From: Opitutaceae bacterium
GTDB taxonomy: Bacteria; Verrucomicrobiota; Verrucomicrobiia; Opitutales; Opitutaceae
NCBI GenBank assembly: GCA_019634615.1
Contig: JAHCAZ010000012.1
Span: forward strand, 1-64,000
DNA: 64,000 nt
Reading direction: 5' to 3'
A program made the translations under genes and the position numbers. Shown one piece after another: positions 13,782-20,935 of this stretch (position 1 is its first letter; each line of letters opens with the position of its first letter). The notes beneath the pieces were generated by a model. The model worked only from the letters and a program-made list of their open reading frames with translations, had not been told where the DNA came from and did no database searches.

Positions 13782-14954
13782 CTATGAATTTCCGTTCCGC
13801 GGCAGGGTTTGCATCCATGCCTTCAACTCCGCTGCGTATTGCGGCCAGGTGCGGAAGGTGCGGGCGCGGGCGGCGGCGGTGAGGGTGGCGCGTTCGGCGG
13901 GATTCGTCAGGAGACGGTCCATGGCCGCGGCCAGGGCCGCGGGATCGTCCACGCGGTCGAGCGTCAGGCAGCCGCCGTCACGCGCCGCCTCGCCCAGTGC
14001 GCCGCGACCCGAGCAGAGGCAGGGCTTGCCGCGCGCCAGGCTCTCCAGCACGGGCAGGCCGAAACCCTCGGCGAGGGACGGGTAAACCGTGAAGGTGCAG
14101 GCGGCATAGGCCTGCTCCAGGGCCGTGTCGTCCACGGGCCCGAGGTATTCCAGCGGTCGCCCGGCCGCCTGCAGCGCCTGCATTTTCTCCTGCGCCGCGC
14201 GCCCGGTCTGCGGGTGGGCGAGGCCAATGACCTGCAGGCGGAACTGCCGCCCCTGCGCCCACAGCCGCTCGGCGGCGGCGAACAGGGTGACGTGGTTCTT
14301 GCGCCCCTCGAGGCTGCCCACGCACAGCACCACGGGCGCGCCCGCGGCGGGTGCTTTGTCACGTATTGCGTGACAAAGCTCGAGGGCGAGGGGCAGGGCG
14401 ATGACGGGCGGGTGGACGGGGCGGCCGAGCCAGCGCCAGTAGTCCACCAGCGCATCGCGCGAGTCGGCGGAGACGGCGGCGATGCCGTCGAAGGCGAGGA
14501 GTTCCTGCAGGTAGGCCGGGAAGCGCGCGACCGTGCCGGCGGGGGAGAGCTCGGGGAACCTGAGGGCGATGGCGTCGTGGAAGAGCGCGACCTTGGGTCC
14601 GGCCACGCCGGCGAACAGCGTCGGCAGCGCCGCGCCCACGGCGGGTGAAAAGAGCTCGGGCACGATGACGCCCGCGGCGGCGGGCAGGGCGGGAGCCGCG
14701 GCGCCCGCGAGACGCTGCCAGCGGCCCCGCAGGCGGGCGGTCCAGGGCCAACGGGCCCCGCGTCGCGCGCTGGGCGCCGTCGCCGCGAGGCAGGCGTTCT
14801 CGCCCGCGTCGAGCTGGCGCCAGCGGCCGGCGTATGGGTCCCAGGTCACGGCCGCGGCCTCGTCGCCCAGCGCCGCGTGCAGGTTGCGGCACACCCGCTG
14901 GATGCCGGTGCGCGCCTGCGTGTGGCTGGTGTGGGAGAGATCGAGGAGGAGCAT
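13782..14954 (-). CDS. GT4-type glycosyltransferase with an embedded palindrome
   Basis: The protein has 390 residues. The N-terminal motifs LLLDLSHTSHTQARTGIQRV, ALFHDAIALRFPE and AVSADSRDALVDYWRWLG, and the C-terminal VVLCVGSLEGRKNH and YPSLAEGFGLPVLESLARGKP, place it with GT4 mannosyltransferase-like enzymes. It is a paralogue of the gene at 11176-12216. The linker between the two Rossmann halves encodes LCHAIRDKA from a perfect palindrome (14353-14379) that also occurs inside the gene at 43166-44374. It is the last gene of a minus-strand series with MBOAT, AlgJ-like and GT-C-like proteins. Confidence 0.85.
   Translation of the reverse strand: MLLLDLSHTSHTQARTGIQRVCRNLHAALGDEAAAVTWDPYAGRWRQLDAGENACLAATAPSARRGARWPWTARLRGRWQRLAGAAAPALPAAAGVIVPELFSPAVGAALPTLFAGVAGPKVALFHDAIALRFPELSPAGTVARFPAYLQELLAFDGIAAVSADSRDALVDYWRWLGRPVHPPVIALPLALELCHAIRDKAPAAGAPVVLCVGSLEGRKNHVTLFAAAERLWAQGRQFRLQVIGLAHPQTGRAAQEKMQALQAAGRPLEYLGPVDDTALEQAYAACTFTVYPSLAEGFGLPVLESLARGKPCLCSGRGALGEAARDGGCLTLDRVDDPAALAAAMDRLLTNPAERATLTAAARARTFRTWPQYAAELKAWMQTLPRNGNS
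14353..14379. repeat. Intragenic palindromic element, copy 1
   Basis: Left arm GCTTTGTCACG (14353-14363), loop TATTG, right arm CGTGACAAAGC (14369-14379), with perfect 11-bp arms. It lies within a glycosyltransferase gene and reads LCHAIRDKA on the coding strand. A nearly identical copy is at 43219-43243. Confidence 0.85.
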
Positions 14955-14962
14955 GGGGCGCC

Positions 14963-16411
14963 TCAGCGGCCCGGCGGCAGGTGGAGACGGTACACGGGCA
15001 GGCCGCCCCAGACCGGGATGTCAGCGAGCCGCTCGTGGGGAAAGTGCCCGAGGAGCCGCCGCACCAGCGGATCCTCCTGGCGCCAGGGCTCGATCAGGAG
15101 ATAAACCTCGCGGCCGCTGCGCAGGACGCTCTCGGCCAGCGCGAGCGAGTCGTCGTAGAACGTCAGGAAGGCCCCCAGGTCGGTGTAGAGGCGCGTCGAG
15201 CCGGCGAACTCGATGCTGCCGGCATAGCTGCCGGGCGGCGCGACCTCCGCGAGGCGACGCACGGCGTAGTAATAGTCGATGCCCTTCTGCTCGACCCAGA
15301 CGTCCTGCTCGATCCGCGCCAGGCGGACGTAGTACAGGACGGAAAGGCCGAGCAGCACCAACAGGGCGACCTGGGCGGGCGGGCGCCAGTCGGGCCGGGG
15401 CAGCCTGGCGAGCACCCAGGCCTGCAGGCGCTCGAAGCCCGGCGCCGCCAGCAGGAACAGGGCGGCGTAACCGGGCAGCAGGAAGCGCGTCCACCACCAG
15501 CGGTCGCCGCCGGAAAGCCAGAAGCAATAGAGGACGAAGAACGGCGCGAACCACAGCAGGTGGAACCAGCGGTCGCGGTGCCGGGTGCACAGGCCCAGGA
15601 GGGCGAGCGCGGCGACCGGCCAGCCGAGCTGGCGCACGGTCTGGTGGCTGTAGAAGGCCAGGTGGCTCGTGAAGATCCCGGTCTGGAACTCATTCCCGAT
15701 GCCGCCGTAGCCGGTCCGCCAGGGCGCGCCGAAAAGCAGGTGGTTGTACAGCCCGTAGGCGGCGCAGGGCAGGGCGAGCCAGCAGGCGTAGCGCAGCCAT
15801 TGCCGGTCGCGCCACAGCGGGAGCAGCAGGGCGACGAGGAAGAGGACATTGGTCGGGCGCACGGTGAAGCTGAAGCCGAGGACCAGGGCCGAGAGCGCGA
15901 TGTTGCCGCGCAGGTAGAGCCACCAGACGGTCAGCAGCAGGGTGGCGGACACCATGTCGCTCATGAGGATCGTGCTGCTGTAGGCGACGATGGGGCAGAA
16001 GGTCCAGAGCGCGCCGCACACGGCGGCGGTCCAGGGCGCGACGGAGCGGCGCAGGATCAGGAACACCAGGAGCCCGCTGAGCGCGCCCAGGAACGGGGTC
16101 ACGAGGCCCTCGCCGCCGACGAGCCCGGCGATCGCGAGGAGCAGCGGGAACCCGGGCGGGTACTGCGGCAGGGCGCCGGACTCGGTCGGGACGTAGCCGA
16201 AGGGCACGGCCGCGGCGAAGGCGGCGATGTCGGGCGCCAGCGGCAGCGCGACCCGGCCGGCGCGGATGCCGGCACCCTGCTCATGGTAGCCATAGAGGTC
16301 GGCCCCGCCGACGAAACGCTGGCGGTAGTGGGTGAAGACGACGCAGGCCGTGACCAGCACGACGACCGCGAAGAGCTCGGTCGGGTGGAGGCGGTTCAGG
16401 ATCTGGCGCAT
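14963..16411 (-). CDS. GT-C-like polytopic membrane protein (glycosyltransferase 39-like)
   Basis: The protein has 482 residues with about ten hydrophobic segments, starting LFAVVVLVTACVVFTHY. A first periplasmic loop containing YPPGFPLLLAIAGL resembles the ArnT/PMT family. The C-terminal roughly 100 residues (after LLVLLGLSVLYYVRLARIEQ) are soluble and probably periplasmic. Such enzymes use polyprenyl-phosphate sugars on the outer face of the inner membrane. A clear catalytic Asp/Glu pair in loop 1 could not be confirmed, although GGADLYGYHEQG is a candidate. The gene sits 15 bp after the AlgJ-like gene, in one operon. Confidence 0.65.
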   Translation of the reverse strand: MRQILNRLHPTELFAVVVLVTACVVFTHYRQRFVGGADLYGYHEQGAGIRAGRVALPLAPDIAAFAAAVPFGYVPTESGALPQYPPGFPLLLAIAGLVGGEGLVTPFLGALSGLLVFLILRRSVAPWTAAVCGALWTFCPIVAYSSTILMSDMVSATLLLTVWWLYLRGNIALSALVLGFSFTVRPTNVLFLVALLLPLWRDRQWLRYACWLALPCAAYGLYNHLLFGAPWRTGYGGIGNEFQTGIFTSHLAFYSHQTVRQLGWPVAALALLGLCTRHRDRWFHLLWFAPFFVLYCFWLSGGDRWWWTRFLLPGYAALFLLAAPGFERLQAWVLARLPRPDWRPPAQVALLVLLGLSVLYYVRLARIEQDVWVEQKGIDYYYAVRRLAEVAPPGSYAGSIEFAGSTRLYTDLGAFLTFYDDSLALAESVLRSGREVYLLIEPWRQEDPLVRRLLGHFPHERLADIPVWGGLPVYRLHLPPGR

Positions 16412-16426
16412 CGCGGGGGGCGCGGT

Positions 16427-17587
16427 TCAGGGCAGCGCGCGGTCCACAGCCTCGAAAAAGCCCCAGCCGGTGAAGTCAAACGCGATCTCGGTCCACACCA
16501 TCACGACGGCGTCGAAGTCCTTGAGGTAGTTTTCCCAGTCGGTGGCCTGGAGATTGCGATCGAGGCGTTGCACGCCCGGGATGGCGAACGCGGTCTGGAA
16601 ATAGTAGAGCGACTCGCTCGGCTGGGCGGCATGGGCCGGATAGACGAGGTCGATGAGCGGCCAGCCGAAGCTGTCGTGGATCCACAGGAGGCGCGGCAGC
16701 GCCTCGGTCGGGACGTCGGTCTGGCGGACGAGCTGCGGGTAGGGGGCCGGGTGCCGGTAGGGCGCCTCGACGAGCAGGTTCATGAGCGCGATCAGGTCCT
16801 CGTCGTTGCCCCGCGGGTCGCCGCTGCGCAGCGCCTCGATCCGGAACTCGGGCAGCGGGCGGCGCATGACGGGGTTCAGCCGCTCGCGCAGGTCGGCCAG
16901 GACGTGGGTGGCCGCGTAGTAGCTCCAGTGGGTGCCGGAGCGGATGAAGAGGTTGTCCGGCATGGTCTGCTTCCAGGCGCGGAAGCGGGCGGGGCCGTCG
17001 TAGTAGTTGATGCCGTATTCCGCCAGGAGCGGGCGCGCCCGCTCGAAGTTGGTCTCGACCGCGGCCGGGTCGCGGCCGCCCCAGTAAACGGCCGGCACCT
17101 TCTCGGGGTAAACCTCGACCTTGCTGGGCGCGACGACCAGCAGGAACGGCACGCCGCGGGCGGCGAGCTTGTCCTGGACGCGGCGGATGCGCTCGAGCGT
17201 CGCGCGGATCTCGGCCTCGCCCAGGAAGGCGGGCTTGATGGCGTAGGTGATGTAGTGGTGCTCGAACAGCCAGTCGTCGTCGCCGGCGACGACGTGGGTG
17301 CCCTCGGCCCGCTTCTGGGTCTCGCCGAAGAGCGAGTAGGAGACCTGGTTGTCGAGGCGGACCCAGAACGTGCGCAGGCCGACGTGGGCGCTGTACCAGG
17401 TCTCGATCGCGCGGAACGTGGCGCCGCTGCGGAGCGAGGCCGGGTCCCACCGGGGCGCCGGCGGCGGCGTGGCCGCGCCGCGCAGGGGCGAGAGGATTGC
17501 CGGGATCGGCAGGTAAGTGCACACCCCGACCAGCCAGAGGAATCCGACGAAGCCGAAGGCGAGGACGTACTTGAGGCGGCTGGGCAT
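16427..17587 (-). CDS. AlgJ/AlgX-like SGNH O-acetyltransferase component
   Basis: The protein has 386 residues with an N-terminal signal-anchor (YVLAFGFVGFLWLVGVCTYL), so it acts in the periplasm. ALGX-type SGNH motifs are visible: VVAPSKVEVYPEKVP, the GTHW motif with His220, and IHDSFGWP with nucleophile Ser306. These proteins take acetyl groups passed through an MBOAT partner and place them on exported polysaccharide. The MBOAT gene lies 9 bp upstream in the same operon, which strongly supports the role. The acceptor polymer is presumably the product of this locus. Confidence 0.85.
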   Translation of the reverse strand: MPSRLKYVLAFGFVGFLWLVGVCTYLPIPAILSPLRGAATPPPAPRWDPASLRSGATFRAIETWYSAHVGLRTFWVRLDNQVSYSLFGETQKRAEGTHVVAGDDDWLFEHHYITYAIKPAFLGEAEIRATLERIRRVQDKLAARGVPFLLVVAPSKVEVYPEKVPAVYWGGRDPAAVETNFERARPLLAEYGINYYDGPARFRAWKQTMPDNLFIRSGTHWSYYAATHVLADLRERLNPVMRRPLPEFRIEALRSGDPRGNDEDLIALMNLLVEAPYRHPAPYPQLVRQTDVPTEALPRLLWIHDSFGWPLIDLVYPAHAAQPSESLYYFQTAFAIPGVQRLDRNLQATDWENYLKDFDAVVMVWTEIAFDFTGWGFFEAVDRALP

Positions 17588-17596
17588 GGGACGGCG

Positions 17597-19042
17597 TCAG
17601 AACCGGAAATAGATGAACGGGTTGTAGCTCTGGTTGGCGAGGGCGCCGCTGGCGAGGAGCAGGAAGGCCGCCCCGAGGCCGACGCGGGCCCAGGCCTGGA
17701 ACCGCGAGGGGGGCAGGGCGAGATCCCAGCCCAGCCGCACCCACCAGCGCTCCGGCAGGAAGCTGACGACGGCGGCGACGACGAGGGCGGCCCAGGTGCG
17801 GTGGTTGATGACATCGGGCCAGAGCAGCTCGGGATTGGCCGTGACGTCGGCCCACGAGGACCAGGCGCAGAGCCGGCCGAAATAGGTCACGGCATCGGTG
17901 AGCGTCGGGGCGCGGAACAGCACCCAGCTGGCGAGGACGAGCAGGAAGGTGAGGCCGACCGCCACCGTCCCGGGGAGGCGGGCCAGGCGCTTGAGCCCGA
18001 GCGCGCGCTCCAGCGAAAGGAGCGTGCCGTGGTAGGCGCCCCAGCAGACGAAATTCCAGCTCGCCCCGTGCCAGAAGCCGGAGACGAGGAAGACGAACCA
18101 CAGGTTGAACGCCGTGCGGAAGCGGCCGCCGCGGTTGCCACCGAGCGGGATGTAGAGGTAGTCCCGCATGAAGTTCGACAGCGAGATGTGCCAGCGGCGC
18201 CAGAACTCCGTGATCGAGCGCGCGGTGTACGGCCGCTCGAAGTTCTCGATGAACTCAAAGCCGAGCATGCGGCCGAGGCCGATGGCCATGTCGGAGTACC
18301 CCGCGAAATCGAAGTAGATCTGGAACGCGTAGCACAAAATGCCGACCCACGCGTACGGCATGGGCAGCGTGCCGAGGTCCTGGCCGAACACCGTGTCGGC
18401 CACCGCCCCGAGCGGGTTGGCGATGAGGACCTTGCGGGCGAGGCCGAGGAGGAAGCGCCAGACGCCGGAGAGGAACTTGTCGACGTTGTGGTCGCGGGCG
18501 ATGATCTGCGCGGCCACGTCGTGGTAGCGGATGATCGGGCCGGCGATGAGCTGGGGAAAGAGCGCGACGAACAGGAGGTAATCGACGATGCTCCGCGCCG
18601 GTGGGCTCGTGCCGCGGTACACGTCCACGAGGTAGCTGATCTTCTGGAACGTGAAGAACGAGATGCCGAGCGGCAGCACGACGTGGGTCCACACGATGCC
18701 GCCCTGCTGGAGCCAGCCGAGGACCCCGTTCAGCTGCTCCACGAAGAAATTGCTGTACTTGAAATAGAGCAGCAGGCCGAGGTAGCCCGCGAGGCCGAGG
18801 GTCAGGACCCCGCGGCGCGCCAGCGTCGCGGCCGCGGGCAGCCGGGCCAGCCACAGGCTGATGTAATACCCGTAGAGCGAGATGCCCACCAGCAGGCCGA
18901 CGAAGACCGGTTCGCCCCAGCCGTAAAAGAACAGGCTCCCCGCCAGCGCCACGAGGTTTCGATGCCGCGGCGGCACCAGGTAGTAGAGGCCCAGGAGGAG
19001 CGGGAGGAAGGCGTAGAGAAAAAGGAGCGAACTGAAGACCAT
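17597..19042 (-). CDS. MBOAT O-acyltransferase (AlgI/DltB-like)
   Basis: The protein has 481 residues with about eleven membrane helices. It starts MVFSSLLFLYAFLPLLLGLYYLVP, typical of AlgI. Family motifs include FFTFQKISYLVDVYRG, YFDFAGYSDMAIGLGRMLGF, WRRWHISLSNFMRDYLYIPLGGNR (cited in parts) and GFWHGASWNF, which carries the essential His near residue 325. MBOAT proteins pass acyl groups, usually acetyl, across the inner membrane for polymer modification. Together with the AlgJ-like protein it forms a two-part acetylation system. It is the first gene of the operon after a 185-bp spacer. Confidence 0.93.
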   Translation of the reverse strand: MVFSSLLFLYAFLPLLLGLYYLVPPRHRNLVALAGSLFFYGWGEPVFVGLLVGISLYGYYISLWLARLPAAATLARRGVLTLGLAGYLGLLLYFKYSNFFVEQLNGVLGWLQQGGIVWTHVVLPLGISFFTFQKISYLVDVYRGTSPPARSIVDYLLFVALFPQLIAGPIIRYHDVAAQIIARDHNVDKFLSGVWRFLLGLARKVLIANPLGAVADTVFGQDLGTLPMPYAWVGILCYAFQIYFDFAGYSDMAIGLGRMLGFEFIENFERPYTARSITEFWRRWHISLSNFMRDYLYIPLGGNRGGRFRTAFNLWFVFLVSGFWHGASWNFVCWGAYHGTLLSLERALGLKRLARLPGTVAVGLTFLLVLASWVLFRAPTLTDAVTYFGRLCAWSSWADVTANPELLWPDVINHRTWAALVVAAVVSFLPERWWVRLGWDLALPPSRFQAWARVGLGAAFLLLASGALANQSYNPFIYFRF

Positions 19043-19227
19043 GGACGGGGCGGCCCGGAGCGGGCCGCGGCGGACGGAAAGACCAGACTATCAGGACAAA
19101 ACAAGGGCCCAAAGTTCCGAAATATGCCGATCCCGGCGAGGAAAAATTCGCCGGTTGGGTTCACCCGGCCGGCTGGTCGGCGATCCCGGCTGCAACCGAA
19201 CAACCGGCGGGAGCACGGGGATGCACC

Positions 19228-20865
19228 TCAGAAGCAGGCGATGCCCTCGAGGCGCTTGCGGTAGCGGGCGCCGACGACGCCCGGGGAGAAGCGGGCGACG
19301 ATCGTGGCGTGGGCGGCGGCGCCGAGGCGGGCGCAGAGGCCGGCATCGGCGTGCAGGCGGCGCATCCAATCGGCGGCATGGTCGGGATCGGCCTCGGCCC
19401 AGACCTGGCCTTTGCCGTAGGGGCCGTGGTTCCGTTCCAGCGGGACCAGGCGGTAGCGCACCGGGCAGCCGTTGGTCGCGTCGAGGAACTCGGCCGTGGC
19501 CGACCAGTCGGTGGCGATGACCGGCTTGCCGAGGAGCATGCACTCCGCGACCGCGAGCCCGAAGCCCTCCGAGCGGTGCAGCGAGACGTAGCAGTCGCAG
19601 GCGGCCTGCAGCCGGTAGACGTCCTCGCGGCCGAGGGTCTCGGTGAGGAGGACGGTGCCGGGCAGGTCGGCGACGGCGGCCTGCAGCTGCTGGTAGTCGG
19701 CCTCGTTGCCGGCCACGTTGTGCACCTTGATGACGAGCGCGGCGCCCTGGCCGGCCAGGCCGGACCGGCGGAAGGCCTCGATCGCGGCCTGCGGGTTCTT
19801 GCGCGCGGTGTAGGAATTGAGGTCGTACAGGACCAGGAAGAGGAAGGTGCCGGCCGGCAGCCCGAAGTGCGCGCGGCCGTCCGCGGGCGGCGGCGCGAAG
19901 CCGATGGCATGCGGCATCGTGATGACCGGGAGCGGCACCTTGAGCGAGACCGCCTCGCGCACGAAGTCGCTCGGGCACCAGATCTCGTCGAAGTACGCGC
20001 AGGCCGGCACCCACGCGTCGGGAAACTCGGGCAGCTCCCATGCCCAGTAGGCGATGTTGTACCGGCCGGCGCGGAAGGTCGGGTGGTGGTGGTCGAGGTC
20101 GCGCGAGGCCGGGGGGTCGAGGTGGACGACATTGACGCCGTGCGGGTTGGCCTCCTGCAGGCGCGCGGCGAAGGTCTGGTCGCCGAGCGGGTTCTTGCAG
20201 TGGAGTTTCAGCGGGACGAGCGCGGCCGGGAGCCCGGCGGCGTCGGCGGCGCGGACCATGCAGCGGGCGGATTCGCCGACGCCGAGCTCGGCGGTGAGGA
20301 ACCCGGCGACGTTTAGGCCGAGGTGGGTGTGGCGGCGGGCAAAGTCGGCGGAGTACGGCGCGTTCCGGTTGCCAAAGTCGAAAATGACCTCGCCCGCCGC
20401 CGTCTCGAGGCGGGTGAGCCGCAACTGGCGGTTCCGGCGCTGCGCGCGGAACCGTTGCCAGGGTCCGAGGCCGGTCACGCGGCCCAGCCAGGCGAGGAGG
20501 TTGGTGAAGCCGACGCCCGTGAGGCGGAGGTCGAGGACGTGGGTGTCGCCCTCGGGCCGGGCCGGCAGCTCGAACCGCAGCTCGAACGCGCCAGTGGCCG
20601 CGGGATCGATCCGGCCCGCGGGGCGGCCGTTGAGCCGGACCGCGAGCCCGGGCCGGCCGCCTTCCAGCCCGCGGGCCTGCGGATGCGGGCGGAAGTCACC
20701 CCGCAGCACGATCGCGCGCACGTCGGCCAGGGCGGGGAGCTCGACCCGGGCGGATTCGCGGATCCAGCACGAGTCCGGCGCGAACTCGTCGAAGAACAAC
20801 CCCGCGAACGCGGCAAAACGGGCGCGGAAGGATCCGCCGGGGATGGGCTGAGGCACTGGGCGCAT
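19228..20865 (-). CDS. GT4 glycosyltransferase with N-terminal beta domain
   Basis: The protein has 545 residues. The first roughly 170 residues are not a glycosyltransferase fold; they look like a beta-rich domain (VRLNGRPAGRIDP, FELRFELPARPEG, VLDLRLTGVGFTNLL). A GT4 unit then begins LGLNVAGFLTAELGVGESARCM, with NIAYWAWELPEFPD, WCPSDFVREAV, LVLYDLNSYTARKNPQAAIEAF and the donor site LHRSEGFGLAVAECMLLGKPVIATDWSA (quoted in parts). Such GTs are frequent in O-antigen and exopolysaccharide loci. The fused domain may bind acceptor glycans, but this is a guess. Confidence 0.8.
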   Translation of the reverse strand: MRPVPQPIPGGSFRARFAAFAGLFFDEFAPDSCWIRESARVELPALADVRAIVLRGDFRPHPQARGLEGGRPGLAVRLNGRPAGRIDPAATGAFELRFELPARPEGDTHVLDLRLTGVGFTNLLAWLGRVTGLGPWQRFRAQRRNRQLRLTRLETAAGEVIFDFGNRNAPYSADFARRHTHLGLNVAGFLTAELGVGESARCMVRAADAAGLPAALVPLKLHCKNPLGDQTFAARLQEANPHGVNVVHLDPPASRDLDHHHPTFRAGRYNIAYWAWELPEFPDAWVPACAYFDEIWCPSDFVREAVSLKVPLPVITMPHAIGFAPPPADGRAHFGLPAGTFLFLVLYDLNSYTARKNPQAAIEAFRRSGLAGQGAALVIKVHNVAGNEADYQQLQAAVADLPGTVLLTETLGREDVYRLQAACDCYVSLHRSEGFGLAVAECMLLGKPVIATDWSATAEFLDATNGCPVRYRLVPLERNHGPYGKGQVWAEADPDHAADWMRRLHADAGLCARLGAAAHATIVARFSPGVVGARYRKRLEGIACF

Positions 20866-20935
20866 GCGCTGGGATGGAGGAGCGATAGCGTCCCGCGCGG
20901 TTTTGGCAAAGACTAAGGAAGCCCGGGGGGCGGCG

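Noticed and set aside
14834..19264. 1476-residue open frame on the plus strand
   Set aside because: It is antisense to three well-supported genes (GT-C-like, AlgJ-like, MBOAT) and its translation is low-complexity Arg/Glu/Gly typical of GC-rich shadow frames.
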